A DNA stretch of 64,000 nt from Agapanthus africanus (GCA_030015575.1 CM057338.1:307771827-307835826), one strand, 5' to 3'. Positions 9,980-22,300 are shown, numbered from the stretch's first letter. Notes: generated by a model from the letters alone, not told the origin. Numbers and translations are program-made.

Positions 9980-10430
9980 AGCTAGAGCTTACCCCTTTAC
10001 CGCTTTCTGGGGAGTATAGATTATGTCAAATTCAAATTGCATGACAGCCCATCGCGCTATTCTACCAGCTAGGCTTGCTTTGGTCATCAAGTGTTTGAGC
10101 GGGTCGACCTTGGATATCAGCATAACCCGATGAGCGAGCAGATAGTGTCTCAGCTTCTTCACAGCGAATATTAGAGCCATGCATTGCTTTTCGATCGGGG
10201 AATAGTTGTGTTTCTCACCGACTAGAGTTCGACTGAGGTAGTAGAGGGCATTTTCTTTTCCCTCCTCATTGTTCTGGGCAAGGAGCGCACCGAGCGACTC
10301 ATCTAGCGCGGCAGTATAGAGAATCAACAGTTTATTTAGAATATGGGTAGTAAACTGGAGGGCGCAACAGGTATTGTTTGATACTTTCGAATGCTTCTTG
10401 ACATTCGGCATCCCAGACAAAAAGAGCACC
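9980..10430 (-). pseudogene. pol: RNase H domain (first) of element B
   Basis: Minus-strand translation has YTAALDESLGALLAQ, YYLSRTLVGEKHNYSPIEKQ and FAVKKLRHYLLAH, then GRIARWAVMQFEFDIIYTPQ. These are the gypsy RNase H blocks placed directly after reverse transcriptase. Fossil. Confidence 0.9.
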
Positions 10431-10589
10431 TTTCTTCATGAGCTTTGAGAAGGTCCTACATCTCCCCGATAAATTTGAGATAAACCTTCGTATATAAGCA
10501 AGCTTGCCTTAAAAAGTTCTTAGCTGCGTCAGACTCTTTGGAGGGGGCATCTCCATGATGGACTTTATCTTGGATGGGTCAACTTCGGT

Positions 10590-11790
10590 CCCCCGATGTC
10601 AGACTATAAAGCCTAGGAATTTTCCCGATGATACGCCAAAAGCGAACTTCAGAGGATTCATCTTCAGATCGTATTCCCTCAGTCTAGTGAGAACGGTCCT
10701 AAGATCTTGGATGTGATCGGCCTTGGCTTTAGTCTTGACGACCAGATCATCAACATAGCATTCGACGACTTTATGGATTAGGTCATCAAAGATATTGGTC
10801 ATTGCCATTTGATATGTAGCACCTACGTTCTTCAGTCCGAACGGCATCACTTTGTAACAGTATATGCTGATCGGGGTTCGAAATGCTGTATGCTTCTCAT
10901 CCTCAGGTGACATTTTTATCTGATTGTACCCATACGAACTGACCATGAAGGTGAACAGCTCGTAATTTGAGGTGTCATCGACCATCATTTCCATGACCGG
11001 AAGCGGGAAATCATCTTTAGGGAATGCCTTGTTAAGGTCTCTGAAATCGACACAAACCCGGATCTGCCCATTTTTCTTATTTACTGGGACAACGCATGCG
11101 ATCCAGTCTGCGTACTTCTCTTCCATGATGAAGCCAGCATTGATAAGTTTCTTAGTTTCCTCGATGACCTTTTCTTCCAGCCCCCTTCTCATTCTTCGAG
11201 GAGCTTGTTTGATAGGCTTGGCATCAGGAGATATAGCCAGCTTATGCACGACCACTTCAGGGGAGAGGCCAGGAATTTCTTTGTACGTCCACATGAAACA
11301 GTCGGCGAACTCATGCTGCAGGGAGATTATCTGCTCTTTCATTTTCTCTAACAAGAGTGAGCTGATGTAGGTCAGCCTTAGATTATTGGGCGTTCCTAAG
11401 TCAATCTCGATTAGCTCGTCAAAGGTTGCTTGTCCGTCGTCTTCGAGCTCTCGAGGGGCTTCTTCTGGCTCGGCTATCTCGTCGTTGTCATTTGACCTTT
11501 CGCTGGCTTCACCAACGTGGATCATGTAACATGCTTTGGAATCAGGTTGAATGAAACCTATGCCCCGTCTGTCTGGAATTCGTCCATCGATAAGTGCTTG
11601 GACCTGAGGCGGATGCCATAGCTCTTCATAAAACTTCGCTTCAGATTCCGTTTGATATAACCGACATCCGCACTTTTTAAAATATTCCCGCATCTCGGAT
11701 GAATAATATCTGGGGTTTAGGATAGCTCTTACGCCTCTTTCATAGGGAAGGCGTGTGACAGACAAATCTTCCGAGTGCACGACATGACTT
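10590..11790 (-). pseudogene. pol: Reverse transcriptase region of element B
   Basis: One long stretch on the minus strand, about 390 codons. It has the entry motif KPIKQAPRRMRRG, IRVCVDFRDLNKAFPKDDFP, the template-contact block YNQIKMSPEDEKHTAFRTP, MPFGLKNVGATYQ, and the catalytic box YVDDLVVKTK. All belong to the Tat/Retand branch. The best-preserved coding part of the window. It would copy element RNA into DNA in the virus-like particle. Protease lies upstream and RNase H downstream, as expected. Confidence 0.93.
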
Positions 11791-12279
11791 GACCCATAAA
11801 ACAGGATGCCCCTCTGCCCACTCTTTCTCCCGGGAACGTAGAAGGTATTCAGCTAGTCCACGGTGGAGACTGACAATGCATCGAGCTCTTTGCACATCTG
11901 CTTCAACACCCTGGTGACGGCTAGAGACCCTTCTGCAATTTTGAAGGTCTTTCGTAGTTTTTCTCGTTGCGTGGGGACCCAGTATGCACAGCTGTTGCAA
12001 AGCGGGTCCACTTCTTTCGACTCTTCAGTGTCGCTGCCTAAATGAGGGTGGATTTTGCTGTCGGATGGGCCTTCAGTATCAGATTTGTCCGTATCGCTAC
12101 CGAAATGAGGGCGGGTTTTACGGAAGGACGGACTTCCAGCGTCAGACTCATCAGTGTTACTGCCGAAACGTGGATGCACTTGGGGGGTTTTTGCTTTTGA
12201 AAGTGACAACCGGCTCAGATTTGCCTTTGAGTTTTGGGGCCTCTCTGTCCTCGGTCAGTTGTGGCTTAACATTTTGGGG

Positions 12280-13240
12280 GTTCACAACGTACCAAGAATC
12301 TTCATATCGGACTTCATGCACACCGAACGGCTGGATGTCTTCGTCAATACGTTTTCTTCGCCATTTTTAGTATACTTCATGCATTGATGGAGAGTTGACG
12401 GAACAATACCATAATCGTTGAGCCACGGCCGCCCTAAGAGAATTTTATAAGACCTATCAGCGTCGATCACGTATATCTTAGCTTTGGTTTACAGATCCCC
12501 AAATTTGATTGGCAGAGCTATAGACCCCAGAACTTGCTGGCAATTTTGATTGAAGCCTTGAATGACAATTCTTTCTCTTGACAGGTGTCGGGCGTCCATT
12601 GACAAACTCTTCAGAGCCCGCAAGTTCATGATGTTCACTGAGGATCCCAGATCAATCAATATGCGATTAATCCGATCTCCGTCACTGTACCCAGTCATGT
12701 AAAGCGGCCGATTATGCTCAGCCGTTCCCAGTAGTAAGCCTTCATCCTTAAACGTGACTGCGGCGGCATGCAGAGCGTACTGGGCTTCTTTCATATTTAT
12801 TTCCGCAAAGGGAGCCTGGTACTGCTCGGGGTTTTGTAAAGCGTGAGTGGGAACATCCTTAAGCTCCTTAGATAGGACCAAGGCATCGTAGATGCTCAGA
12901 AGAGACGGAAGCTTCCTGAGATGGGCCAAGACATTGTATTCCACTGAGGAAGGACTTGAGTTTTCATGAGCCGGCTCTCTTCCATCTTCTTCATTTAACG
13001 ACTTGTTTTTCCTTTCCTTTTGGGGTGTTGCCCTGATTTGGCGGTAGAGCCCTGCCGCTTCTGAGCTGGATTTGGTTGGCCTTTGTGGCGAGCTCTTCGT
13101 CCTCTTCGGGAAAGTATAGCTCTTCCTCAGAGTCACTGCCAAGGTGGATGGTGTAGCAGGTCACTATAGGGATCTCTTCATTGGAGTCTTCTTTTAGCTC
13201 CTCCAGAATCTCAGTCGCTTCTACATGGAAGAATTCATTC
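12280..13240 (-). pseudogene. pol: Protease region of element B
   Basis: Minus-strand translation contains INRILIDLGSSVNIMNLRAL, a retropepsin-like active-site block in which the expected D-S/T-G appears as D-L-G, followed by SIALPIKFGDL and, nearer the reverse transcriptase, SYKILLGRPWLNDYGIVPST. The last motif (LGRPWL) is the usual second protease block of gypsy elements. Fossil. Confidence 0.8.
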
Positions 13241-13399
13241 AATTGAATTAGAGTCCTTTCCTCTTGTTCATAGTCTTCGAGGGAATCGATATATTTTTGA
13301 ATGGTCGATCTCCCTGCAGAATCTTTTTACGTCGAGCTTCACTTTTCTTCTTCTTGAGCTTTTTGGATTTTGAACCTGATTGAGCGGAATTGGTAGCTG

Positions 13400-16085
13400 G
13401 AATGGTGGGCTTCTTCTACCTTTCCCATTCTGTTTTGGGCTCTTTTCGAAGTAGCTTTATCATCTTCTTTATCTTATTAGATATGTGCGTACTCCACGGA
13501 GGCTGCGGTGAGTCAGTTTCATTTCTCAGGGCAGTGGGTTCAGCTGTCTGCTCCTAGAAGGCTTCAGTTTCTGTCTATATAAAGTTGGTGGTTGCAACTT
13601 GATTGTTCACCAACACACTCTTGGACAGCTCGATCTCTCCAGTCTTGCACTGGTTCTCGACCCAGTCTTTGAAAATATAGCAATTCTCGATAGCGTGGCT
13701 CACTACTCTGTGAAACGGGCAATATAGGGGATTGTCAGTCATTTTTGCTTCATGCAGCCTCTTCGACTCTGGCAATTATAGGCCGTTGTTCAAGGCATCT
13801 TTGAATATCTTGTGAACCTTTTCCCTTCTGAAAGAGTAAACCTTGTTCTTTTTCTCCTCTAGGGAAGACCCTTCTCCTCCTAGCACTGGCTTTTGAGACC
13901 GGTTGATTTTAGATTCTCTTGCCTTTCACTTGTCTTCATTATCGGACGCATTGAAGACATTGGTGTTGCTGGAATTTCCGCTTTTACGGTTGTCGTCCCG
14001 CTTGCTTTTCCAAGTCTTGTCTCTCTGTGAGTCCGGGTTAAAATCTTGCTTCGAGCGTTCCAGCATTTCGACTTTCTTGGTCAGCTCCTGAAACGTCTTG
14101 AGGCCTGCTGTACACAAGAATGGGACCATCCAATTGCTGAGCTTCCCAATAAGGAGGCTGACAGACTGGTCCTGCTCTAGCTGCGTTTCGCACATGACAG
14201 TGAGGTTGCTCCATCGGGCAATAAAGTCCGTGTTGCTTTCATTTTTCCCCGGCTTGGTTCTCACGAGGTCAGCGATGGAGATTTTGTCACTGACACTCAT
14301 GAATCTTTATTGAAATAGAGACTCCATTTGGGCAAAAGTAATGACGAACCTGTCTGGTATACTTGCGTACCAGTCGAAAGCAACACCGGTCAGGCTATTG
14401 ACAAATTGACGAAGAAGGTGCATATCATTGCCCCATGTATTTCCACATGACGCTTTAAAGTGTGCGACGTGCTGATTTGCATTTCCCATCCCATCAAATC
14501 TTCTGAACTTAGGAATGACGTTGCCGCTGGGTAACTCAATCAGATCATACTGTGCGGGATATGGTCGCCCGCTACTGCCAATTTCTTTCTGAGCTTCGGC
14601 TTCAGCCACCATTGTTTTAACCTTGATGGTGACCAAATCCATTATCCGATCTTGTGTTAAAGAGATGGTGGTATCTGGGGCCAAGGCGTCCCCAGAAGCA
14701 AAATGTGGCCGGCTTTCGTGCGGCTCGCCCAATCTTGGACCCAAAGGGACCGGCATCGATTGCTTTGGGTTGTCATCACCCTGCTCATGAGTAAAGACTT
14801 ATGCTTGATTGGGAGGTGCCCGAGCAATTTGAGCCGTAAGCTGCATCACAACATTCGTCAGGTCGTCGATTTTGGAGTAAATCTTGGCCATTTCTTTATC
14901 TTTGCTCCTGAGCTATTTTCGAAGCTCTTGAAGCAGCTCTTGCTCTGCGGTCCTGGGGAGGAAAGTCGGCTCTTTCTCGCTGTCCGAACTTGACTCTACA
15001 TGGATTGAGGGGTCTATCTGCTTATCGGCCTCATCGAGAGGGTTTTCCTCATCCAATGGAGGCGGCTGATCTTGGGAAGAGGCAACTGTATTCAAGCCAG
15101 ATTGGGCTTGGGATGTGGTGGCCCCATCCTTGCTTTTGCTGTGCAAGTCGTCGTTGGGACGCGCGCCTGCCATATAGATCATATGGATAACATATCCCAT
15201 CGTCTTTTTATTACCGGCAGCTGATTTCACGGATCGCTGCCGTGGCCCTCCTGTTTTGGTAACGGGCGATGGACTGAAAGCGGCTGGTCTGGCCGGTTTC
15301 TTGAATAGTGCTGGTACTTCTTTTCTGGGTTTGCCCCGCTGCTTTCGCGCGGCACAGAGCACCTGATAGACACTTGAAGATATGGTGTCATGCTTTCTTT
15401 GACGGGGCTGGGACACGTCTCTTTGCAACATCGTTCGGACTGCCGTCTTCTTAATTCTGGTGGTCATGGCATTTTTCTGAACCCACTTCAGAGGTTCGAA
15501 AGAATTGCTGACTTTTACGGTCGACTCAGCCATTGTTGCAGGATGACTCGGCTCTTAGAATCTCACAAGATTCCACTTGGCCGGATTCCTAGCCCTCTTG
15601 TTGGCTCGATACCTGAGTCGCTTCTGTCTCAGCCTTTCTGTTTTGAGCACTTGGCTGGTTACAGCTCTTTGGGAAGCCATCGTAGACTGATTGACAGAGA
15701 GTCTAGAATATGCCTGCTTGCTCGATTGTCAAAGGCAACATCTGAGCTTGCTGGACCTGCTTTGTGGCCCCATTGGTGTTGACGGCCTTGCCCCCAGTTG
15801 GAACAGTGGAGAGTCGTTCGAATACGGATTTGCATTTGGGGTGGGAAGCTCTGGCGACCCAGTTTCGGCCTCCTGCCCCTTGAGGTCGGTTTGTCCGCTT
15901 GGTTTGTCGGGACCTCCGCCAGATAAGCGCTTCCAGTAGGGTAGATGACAACCGAACCAAATTGAATGGGTGACTCCTCCCATTGCCGGCTGAGACTGGC
16001 TGGGAGAACCACATGGGCATTACTCTTGACCATGTACGAGATTGGGGTCGCGTCGGAAGCTGAATTCATCTTAGGAGACATCGTC
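13400..16085 (-). pseudogene. gag: gag region of element B
   Basis: N-terminal part about 16085-14913, of low complexity and basic, including YQVLCAARKQRGKPRKEVPA. Core 14756-13926 with YPAQYDLIELPSGNVIPKF, QHVAHFKASCGNTWG, LLRQFVNSLTGVAFDWYASI and FIARWSNLTVMCE, which match the plant retrotransposon gag domain. A C-x2-H-x4-H-x4-C zinc-knuckle variant follows (YCPFHRVVSHAIENCYIFK, about 13740-13680). Gag would form the particle shell. Several breaks are present. Confidence 0.87.
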
Positions 16086-16194
16086 GTTGAAAGTTGATTG
16101 CTGCACAAAAAAAAACTACTTTAGTACAAACATCGGTATATATGCTAAATGAGTTCGCATGAACACTTGACCAGAGATATGGGAGGAGAGAAAG

Positions 16195-16212
16195 GTCCCA
16201 CCGGGCGTTCCA
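16195..16212 (-). promoter_or_regulatory. Primer binding site of element B
   Basis: On the minus strand, tggaacgcccggtgggac begins five bases after the 5' LTR. It starts with TGG, the complement of a tRNA 3' CCA, and is nearly identical to the sites of A (31361-31378) and C (49440-49457). I do not assign the tRNA. Confidence 0.75.
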
Positions 16213-16217
16213 GAATC

Positions 16218-17851
16218 TGTAGGATGTTTTTCGTCACCCTATTGTGATGGGAATACGCACGCGCTTTTCAGGCATGTACAGATTCCCCCTGCCTAGGGCA
16301 AGCCGGGGTTTATTGATTTTGGGGATCCGAATCTCCGGAAGCCACGGACTAAGCTGCCGTTAGTTAACCCTCGCTTTTGGAGCGAGAGAACCTCCGATTG
16401 ACGGGTAAAACCGGTCATACGAACTTAATGTGAAGTATTGGTGCGTGTGATGTGTTTTGGAAGGGTTTTGGATATATCGGGGGTCTCGTAGAGTTTATGG
16501 GGGTCCCCCTACCTAGATAGTGGGCTTGGGTCAAGAGGTATAGCAGCCCCTTCCAGGGTGCGGGTAAGCGCCCCGTTAGAAAAATTTTTCCAATGGGGGA
16601 CGTGTTTTGGATATGGAGTGCATTGAAAATGAGGGGTGAGGAGCGTCTTAAAGACGCGTGCATGGTACGTGGGCGCTAGGCGCCTGCGGGTCATGTGCCT
16701 GGTGCATGGGCGCTTGGCGCCCGCGGGTCACGTGCCAAGCGCATGGGCGCTTGGCGCCCGCGGGTCACGTGCCAAGCGCATGGGCGCTTGGCGCCCGAGG
16801 GTCATGTGGCCTGTATGCGACGCTGAGCGCTGGGCGCCCGCTGGTCACATGCGTGGCACGCGATCGCTGAGTGCTGGGCGCCCACAGGTCACGTGCGCGG
16901 CATGCGACCGCTGAGCGCTGGGCGCTCGCAGGTCATGTGAGGCGCACGTGGGCGCTGAGCGCCCACGGGTCACGTGCCCTGCACACGACCGCTGGGCACC
17001 CACGGGTCACGTACACGGCACACGACCGCTGGAAATGCCAGCGGAAAAGGGGCTTAGCCCCTGGGTTGGGAGTTGAACTCCCAAGGGTCTTTGGAGTTGA
17101 ACTCCTAACATGGATTATGTATAGATTTGGAGTTAAACTTCTAAAAAGGGGGTTGATTTATGGAGTTAAACTCCAACAGATCTTGAATGGAGTTAAACTC
17201 CTAGAAATCTTTGGATTTTCTTTTGAGCCTCGGATCCTCCCGGAATGGGATTTTATTGGAGATGGGTATCCTTCTTCTTCCTCTTTATTGGCTGGATCTT
17301 GGGAAAAAAAGAAGGAAGGTGAGACTTAAAATCTCCGCTTTTAGGGGTTTGATAGCAGATCCGAGCTCCCCTTTAAGGGTTTTATGGTGAAAAACTATTT
17401 ATTTTTGGAACAGGAAGAGTTAAACTCTTGATTTAATTTAAAAGAAAAGAAGAAGGTTTAGAACCTTGAGGAAGGAGAAGGTACAAACCCTAGAATTTTT
17501 AGAGAATGGAAAAGTTGTCATAGATATTTTCATCATGTTTGTCTTTATAGGCCACACACTTTACATATAACATCTTAGGCTTTACCAAATGGCGCTTGTG
17601 CCATCCCATGCCTTATATGCTTGTTTCTTTTTGCACATAAGCCATGGATTTTACAAAATTTCGGCTTTCTGCCTATTTACATACATTTATTTCTAAAAAA
17701 AATTACATTAAAACTAATTTATGGCTTCATTCCTTTTTTCATGGGGCCGGTCCCTTCCATGCTCGGTTCTGACCTGGGCATGGGCCCACTTGTCTTGGAG
17801 TTGACTTTGATTTTGACTTGATCAATCGGGGTATAAATTTTGACCCCAACA
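16218..17851 (-). repeat. 5' LTR of element B
   Basis: Pairs with 4522-6018. Carries the G-box-rich block at about 16665-17025 and hairpins such as AGGGGCTTAGCCCCT (17048-17062), GGGAGTTGAACTCCC (17068-17082) and GGAGTTGAACTCC (17093-17105). The last is a perfect palindrome here but not in the other copy. Confidence 0.9.
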
Positions 17852-18646
17852 CTTTTATTTACCTAAAATTTCCAAGAAGAGAGTTCTTTCTCGAGAATTT
17901 AATTCTCTGTTCTTTCGAAGCTTTTTTTAAAGCTTATGGGGGGGGGAGGGGTTCCTTCTCTTTAGACTTGAAGTCTTGGGTCCTTTATATAGTAGAGGCA
18001 ATTTGTTGGTTAGCTCCGAAGAAATCTCTTATCACGAGATCCTAAATGATTTGGGGACTTTACCCACCGTTGGATCTTTGATTCAAGGACTTCTGTTTTA
18101 CATAAAATATTTTCTTGTTTTTAACAAGATTTGGGAAATATTTACCCATACAGAATTTATTCTGTAGATCGATGATTTTTTAATCACCATTGGATTTTTA
18201 ATTCAACAGCACTCTGTTTTACATAGGGCAATCTTTCTTGTTTAGAAAGATCTGAGGAATATTTCCTCTAAACAGAATTTAATTCTGCATCCTGATGATT
18301 TATCATCTCCGTTGGGTCTTTGATCCAACGGCTATGCTTAACAGAGAGTACAATTTAATTCTACCGGACGCCGGCACTCACGTGTTGTGCACGTAAGCGC
18401 TGCTTAAGATTTTTGTGTGCTTTGCACACGGGCGCTGCTCATATAAGAGTTTTTAACTCTGGCGCTGGCGCCCTCGTAGAAGGCACGTGAGGCGCTGCCT
18501 CTTGAGTTTTGAACAGAGCTTTGCTTTTTTATTTGGGGAAACAAATGCCTCCCCATCGTTGCGCTCCCATGGCTTATATATGAGTGCAGCGGTGGCACCT
18601 TTTCCACCGTTTGATCTTCTTGGAAGTTGAACCGTCTTTCTATGCC

Positions 18647-18654
18647 TATAAGTA
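18647..18654 (+). promoter_or_regulatory. Candidate antisense TATA box in LTR A (TATAAGTA)
   Basis: Plus-strand TATAAGTA in the context gcctataagtaggg, about 680 bp upstream of the antisense start codon. Element C has the equivalent TATAAATA on its antisense strand at the homologous LTR position. A strong splice donor, GGTAAGA, follows at 18790, and an acceptor, tgcag, at 19322-19323 just before the ATG at 19329, suggesting a 5'-UTR intron of about 530 bp that crosses the LTR boundary. Confidence 0.55.
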
Positions 18655-18876
18655 GGGACTTTGGCCCTTGAGATGACTGCTGTTTATTTTCCCTAACCCT
18701 TTTTTTTCTCTGAGAATTTAATTCTCTTTCTAGAACTCAGATCTCTGTTCAAAGAAACTCTTTTAGAGTCAAAATTCTGCAAAAATTTGGTAAGAATTAT
18801 GACCAAACTCTTGAAGGAATCTCTTCATGTTTTAGGGTTTTAACCTATTAACATAGCTTCGCTCTTCTCTTGTAAC

Positions 18877-19196
18877 GATCTCTTAGAGATCTCAAAAAAG
18901 AAAACTTTTTTTTACTTGAGTAGATCGTAGATCTTAAAGATCTTTTAGGGTTTTACCCTATTAGAAAGCCTTACTTTTGAGGGTTCTGGGATATTATCCC
19001 ATTGTTCTACAGAGCATGGCTCTGAAAAATTTTGGGAATTTTATTCCCTCTCTAATTTTCTTAACAGATTTGAAATCTGTTTGCAGAACACAGTTTTCGA
19101 GGGAGTTTAACTCCCGAGTCCAATGATGTTTTCTCATTAAATGAGAATCCATTTGGATTCTATTTTTAATGAGTGACTGCCCCATCATTGATGGGG
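18877..19196. repeat. Chain of 12 short hairpins with 3-5-nt loops, LTR A
   Basis: GATCTCTTAGAGATC (18877-18891), AGATCTTAAAGATCT (18929-18943), TAGGGTTTTACCCTA (18946-18960), TGGGATATTATCCCA (18987-19001), CAGAGCATGGCTCTG (19010-19024), GGGAATTTTATTCCC (19034-19048), AACAGATTTGAAATCTGTT (19063-19081), GGGAGTTTAACTCCC (19101-19115), TTCTCATTAAATGAGAA (19131-19147), AGAATCCATTTGGATTCT (19144-19161) and CCCCATCATTGATGGGG (19180-19196); one more, AGGGTTTTAACCTA, lies just upstream near 18833. All arms differ, and loops are 3 nt with few exceptions. Confidence 0.92.
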
Positions 19197-19201
19197 CGTC
19201 A

Positions 19202-19323
19202 CCTTGATTTTGTGGGGCTTCTGTCCCTTTTTTTTGAACTGTGGTGCAGTACAATTTTAAGTGACAAAGAATGTTAAGGCCTTAATCATCATGTCGATAG
19301 CTGACTCCTCCCTTTTAGTGCAG
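19202..19323. other. Polypurine tract of A and 5'-UTR intron end of the antisense gene
   Basis: On the minus strand, aaaaaaaagggacagaagcc at about 19235-19216, with a purine-rich continuation up to the LTR, fits a polypurine tract for plus-strand priming. On the plus strand, the pyrimidine-rich cctcccttttagtgcag (to 19323) fits a splice acceptor. The two roles use opposite strands. Confidence 0.6.
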
Positions 19324-19328
19324 GTATT

Positions 19329-22300
19329 ATGGCTTCCGATTCCTCTTTTCCCTTCGTACGTTCGGAAAGTGCTTTCGCCGATGCACCCGTAGATCGGGAA
19401 GTCTTCGCGTTTATTAAGGATCATAACCCAGAGCAAAAATCTCTTCATCTGTGGAGGTCATGATATAGTCAGATTATCCGGGGTCGGCACAGTTTTTCTT
19501 GTGCAGCGCCTTCGGAGAAAATCCTAGCGATTCATTACGCCGATCCGCCTCAAGTGACTTACGCCATAGAAGAGGTTAACTGGACCTCGGAAGGTCGTCT
19601 TCAGCCTTCCATGGCGTCGATACCCGTACAGCCACCGATGGCCTTGGACATTTTAGGGCGACACATATGCCAAGGATAGCAGCACCCTTAGGGGCAAGTT
19701 TATATGATAGGATTGAAGCCCCGTCATTCGTCCGGCTATCTACAGTGTGCCCGGTATATCCTGTCGTCCAAGAAGTTGCTGCTATTAAAGACCGGGTTGT
19801 ACTCCGCAATCTACGCGTCTCTCTTTCATTACCACGCTCCCTATGTGTGGTGGATCAAGTCTTTTTTGGAACAATGGAACATCCCGACCCATACCTTTCT
19901 CTTATCAGATCGGGAAGTTTCAATTTCATTGGAAGAGTTCGTGGAGATCTCCGGCTTACCCGTCATAGGGGAGCACTATGAGGAGATACTTCCCCCCGAT
20001 GAGTACATCTTTGCCACTAAGTCGATGGTAATGGGCCTTACCCCGGAGAACGCCGTTCAACATCAGTTCCCCAACTTGATCAAGGTGTTGAACATGTACG
20101 GGAATTTATTCCTGGAGTCTGGCGGGCATGGGGTTAGCTTCACAGATTTTATCGCCCCGCTTTCTTCGTCCGGAAGTTCTGTCTAAGAAGGCCGCGAAAT
20201 TCTCTAAACTCAATGACCTGTTCAGGTTTGGTTTAGATAACTTGCCGATGGCAGAAGCGGATCAAAAGAATTTCTTTATTCCGGACACTCCAGTTGTCCT
20301 CTTTGCGGAGATCGCTGCCCCGGGTGTTGACGAAGAGTCGTTCTTTTTAGGGTTCATTGGCCTGTGGCTGAGTTGGTTTACGCTTCCGACACACCCCCGC
20401 TACATGAGGCCATCTGTTTTTTATCCGGTTCATCGCATCGTCCCTGGGACGCACGTGGCCGTTGGGATCGCGGGGTTAGCTCATTTATACCACGGCTTGA
20501 GTTTAGCAACTGATACTACTCAGCCGAGGGTAAAGCCCGTGTATCTCCCATTGCATTATTTCACATCATGGATCGAGATGCACGTGCTGTGTGCCTTTGG
20601 CGTTCATAAACGACCTCGATTCTACGAAAGTTACAACTTCCCCCGGGTCATGCATCTAGTTGACGCTTCTGCTCCAGACCCGTCACAGCGAGAGGCTCGG
20701 CAATTACTTCTTCGACCACACATGGTTGGGGGCAGTATGACCTTTGTCGATAGAGTCTTGACTATCGGCAAAGAATCCACCAAGGTGGTCCAATCATTGC
20801 ACGATACTTTTAAGGATGGGACTTCTACGTTGAGGGCCCAGGAGGTCATGGACATGTACTCTATCAGGCCGGGCTTCCTAGTGATTAGACAGAATGCCTC
20901 GGTACTGTTCATGAGGTACAACCTATACCGCTTTGCTCAACAATTGGATTATAATCAGGGTGTTCCTCTTGAGGCGTTTTTAGTCAAGCCGGTTGCTACG
21001 GAGGAGGGTATTCACAGCGCGATGCATCATTTTATGCGATTAAATACGGGGTTCCATTTCCTGGTCAGCGAGCCGAGCTATGTACCGAAAGTTTTAAATG
21101 CTCACGTGGCGTGGTACTAGCATGCGACGTGTGTTGTTGTCAGGGAGGAGAGGCGGCTGTTACTCGATCATAAGAATGCCGTCCCAGCCGGCAATCCAGT
21201 GGTCCCTTTGAAGCAACGAGCAGCCGTTCGCCCTTTTTTAAGAGAAATCACTACAGCTATAGTCCCCCGAGCTTTTCCTGATAAGCTTCGGCCGGATATT
21301 CCTGCGACTGTGGTAGCCACGGCGTCCCCGGAATCGGGCATTGGTTCGGAGATCGGGACCCGCTGTCCGAAGAGGCCTGTCAAGCGAAAGCTTTTATCGT
21401 TGGCTCTTGGTGCCAGTTCGCAGAAGAAAAAGAAATCTCTATTCTGTGTTGATGTCGTATTTAGCCAGGAGCCCCATGCTCCCTACAGTGAGGGCTTGTG
21501 CGAATATGGCACCAATAAGGGATTGTTTGACATGCCTGTAACTGATACTGATCTTCAGGCTGCCCTCACAGCTTCCAAGCGACTGGCTCACGAGGAATCA
21601 ACGTTAGTCTCCATTGCGGAGTCGGGTATACTTCATTTACATTCTTCTGCATCTATCCCTTCTCCCCTTATTATGCTTTATTAACGATCTCTTCTTTAAC
21701 AGGCATTTCTGCGGAAGAGGCTCCTGCGGTTTCCCTCAAGACGTTTGAGGAGGAAGAGAGGCTTCGCGCTACCTTAGGTCTTTGTATAATTCGCTTCACT
21801 ACAACTTTGCTCTTTTAGTTCCTTCTATTCACGGTCTAACTATTTTCTTTATTTTGCTGCAGGGACTACTAAAACCCAGGTTGTTCTAAGTGTAATTCCA
21901 ATCCTAGGCGGTGACGCAGAAAAGCTTCCAGAGCCACCGACTATGGCCGAGGCCATCCCAAAGTCACCACAGGAGACGTTGCTGAAGCAGCTGATGATAG
22001 ACGCCGTAGCGGCTCCGGTGGCAGAGCTCGGTTCGGACGACGACGCCCCCTCTCGGAAGTTTTAAGGAGGTCGGTTCTCACGGCTCAGGCTGAGTGGATG
22101 CGCAAAAAGCATGCAGAAAGGGAACGCGGCACTGTCTTGGCCGCGGGTGCAGGCTAAATCAATGTTCCCTGCTGACATTCCTTCGGTGGACGTTCCTTCT
22201 GCTCTGTCTACTGCCCATAGACGGGTTGCACGCGTAGTTCGTGAAGAGAGTGAATGACTACTTCAAGATAGAACAATGCACGGTCCTTAATAACAGCTCT

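Larger units (their letters stand above)
4522..17851 (-). mobile_element. Tat-lineage Ty3/gypsy element B, full length, nested in LTR of A
   Basis: A 13.3-kb element on the minus strand with two LTRs (16218-17851 and 4522-6018) bounded by TGTAGG...CCAACA on the plus strand, and flanked by the 5-bp duplication ctttt (4517-4521 and 17852-17856). Internal order on the minus strand: primer binding site, gag, protease, reverse transcriptase, RNase H, a second RNase H of archaeal type, integrase, then a repeat-rich 3' region ending in a 30-bp minisatellite. The double RNase H and the repeat-rich 3' region place it in the Tat/Retand/Ogre lineage. It looks whole in layout, but the coding part is broken in many places. 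The LTR copies differ clearly by eye, so it is not a recent insertion. Confidence 0.92.
17852..19201 (-). repeat. 3' LTR of element A, second segment, with a dense hairpin chain
   Basis: Continues LTR A after element B; 17852-18412 matches 32496-33060. The right end tgatggggcgtca (19201) is the LTR start in element orientation and matches the start of LTR C (tgacacccgtcaat). Contains a minus-strand TATA box (ACTATATAAAGG, 17982-17993) for element transcription and a plus-strand TATAAGTA (18647-18654) that could start antisense transcription. The segment is a chain of short palindromes, densest at 18877-19196. Confidence 0.85.

Noticed and set aside
19329-21120. A host plant-mobile-domain gene captured between elements
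   Set aside because: It lies between the LTR and integrase of A on the antisense strand, starting just inside the LTR exactly where C has its antisense gene. It is better explained as cargo of the element.
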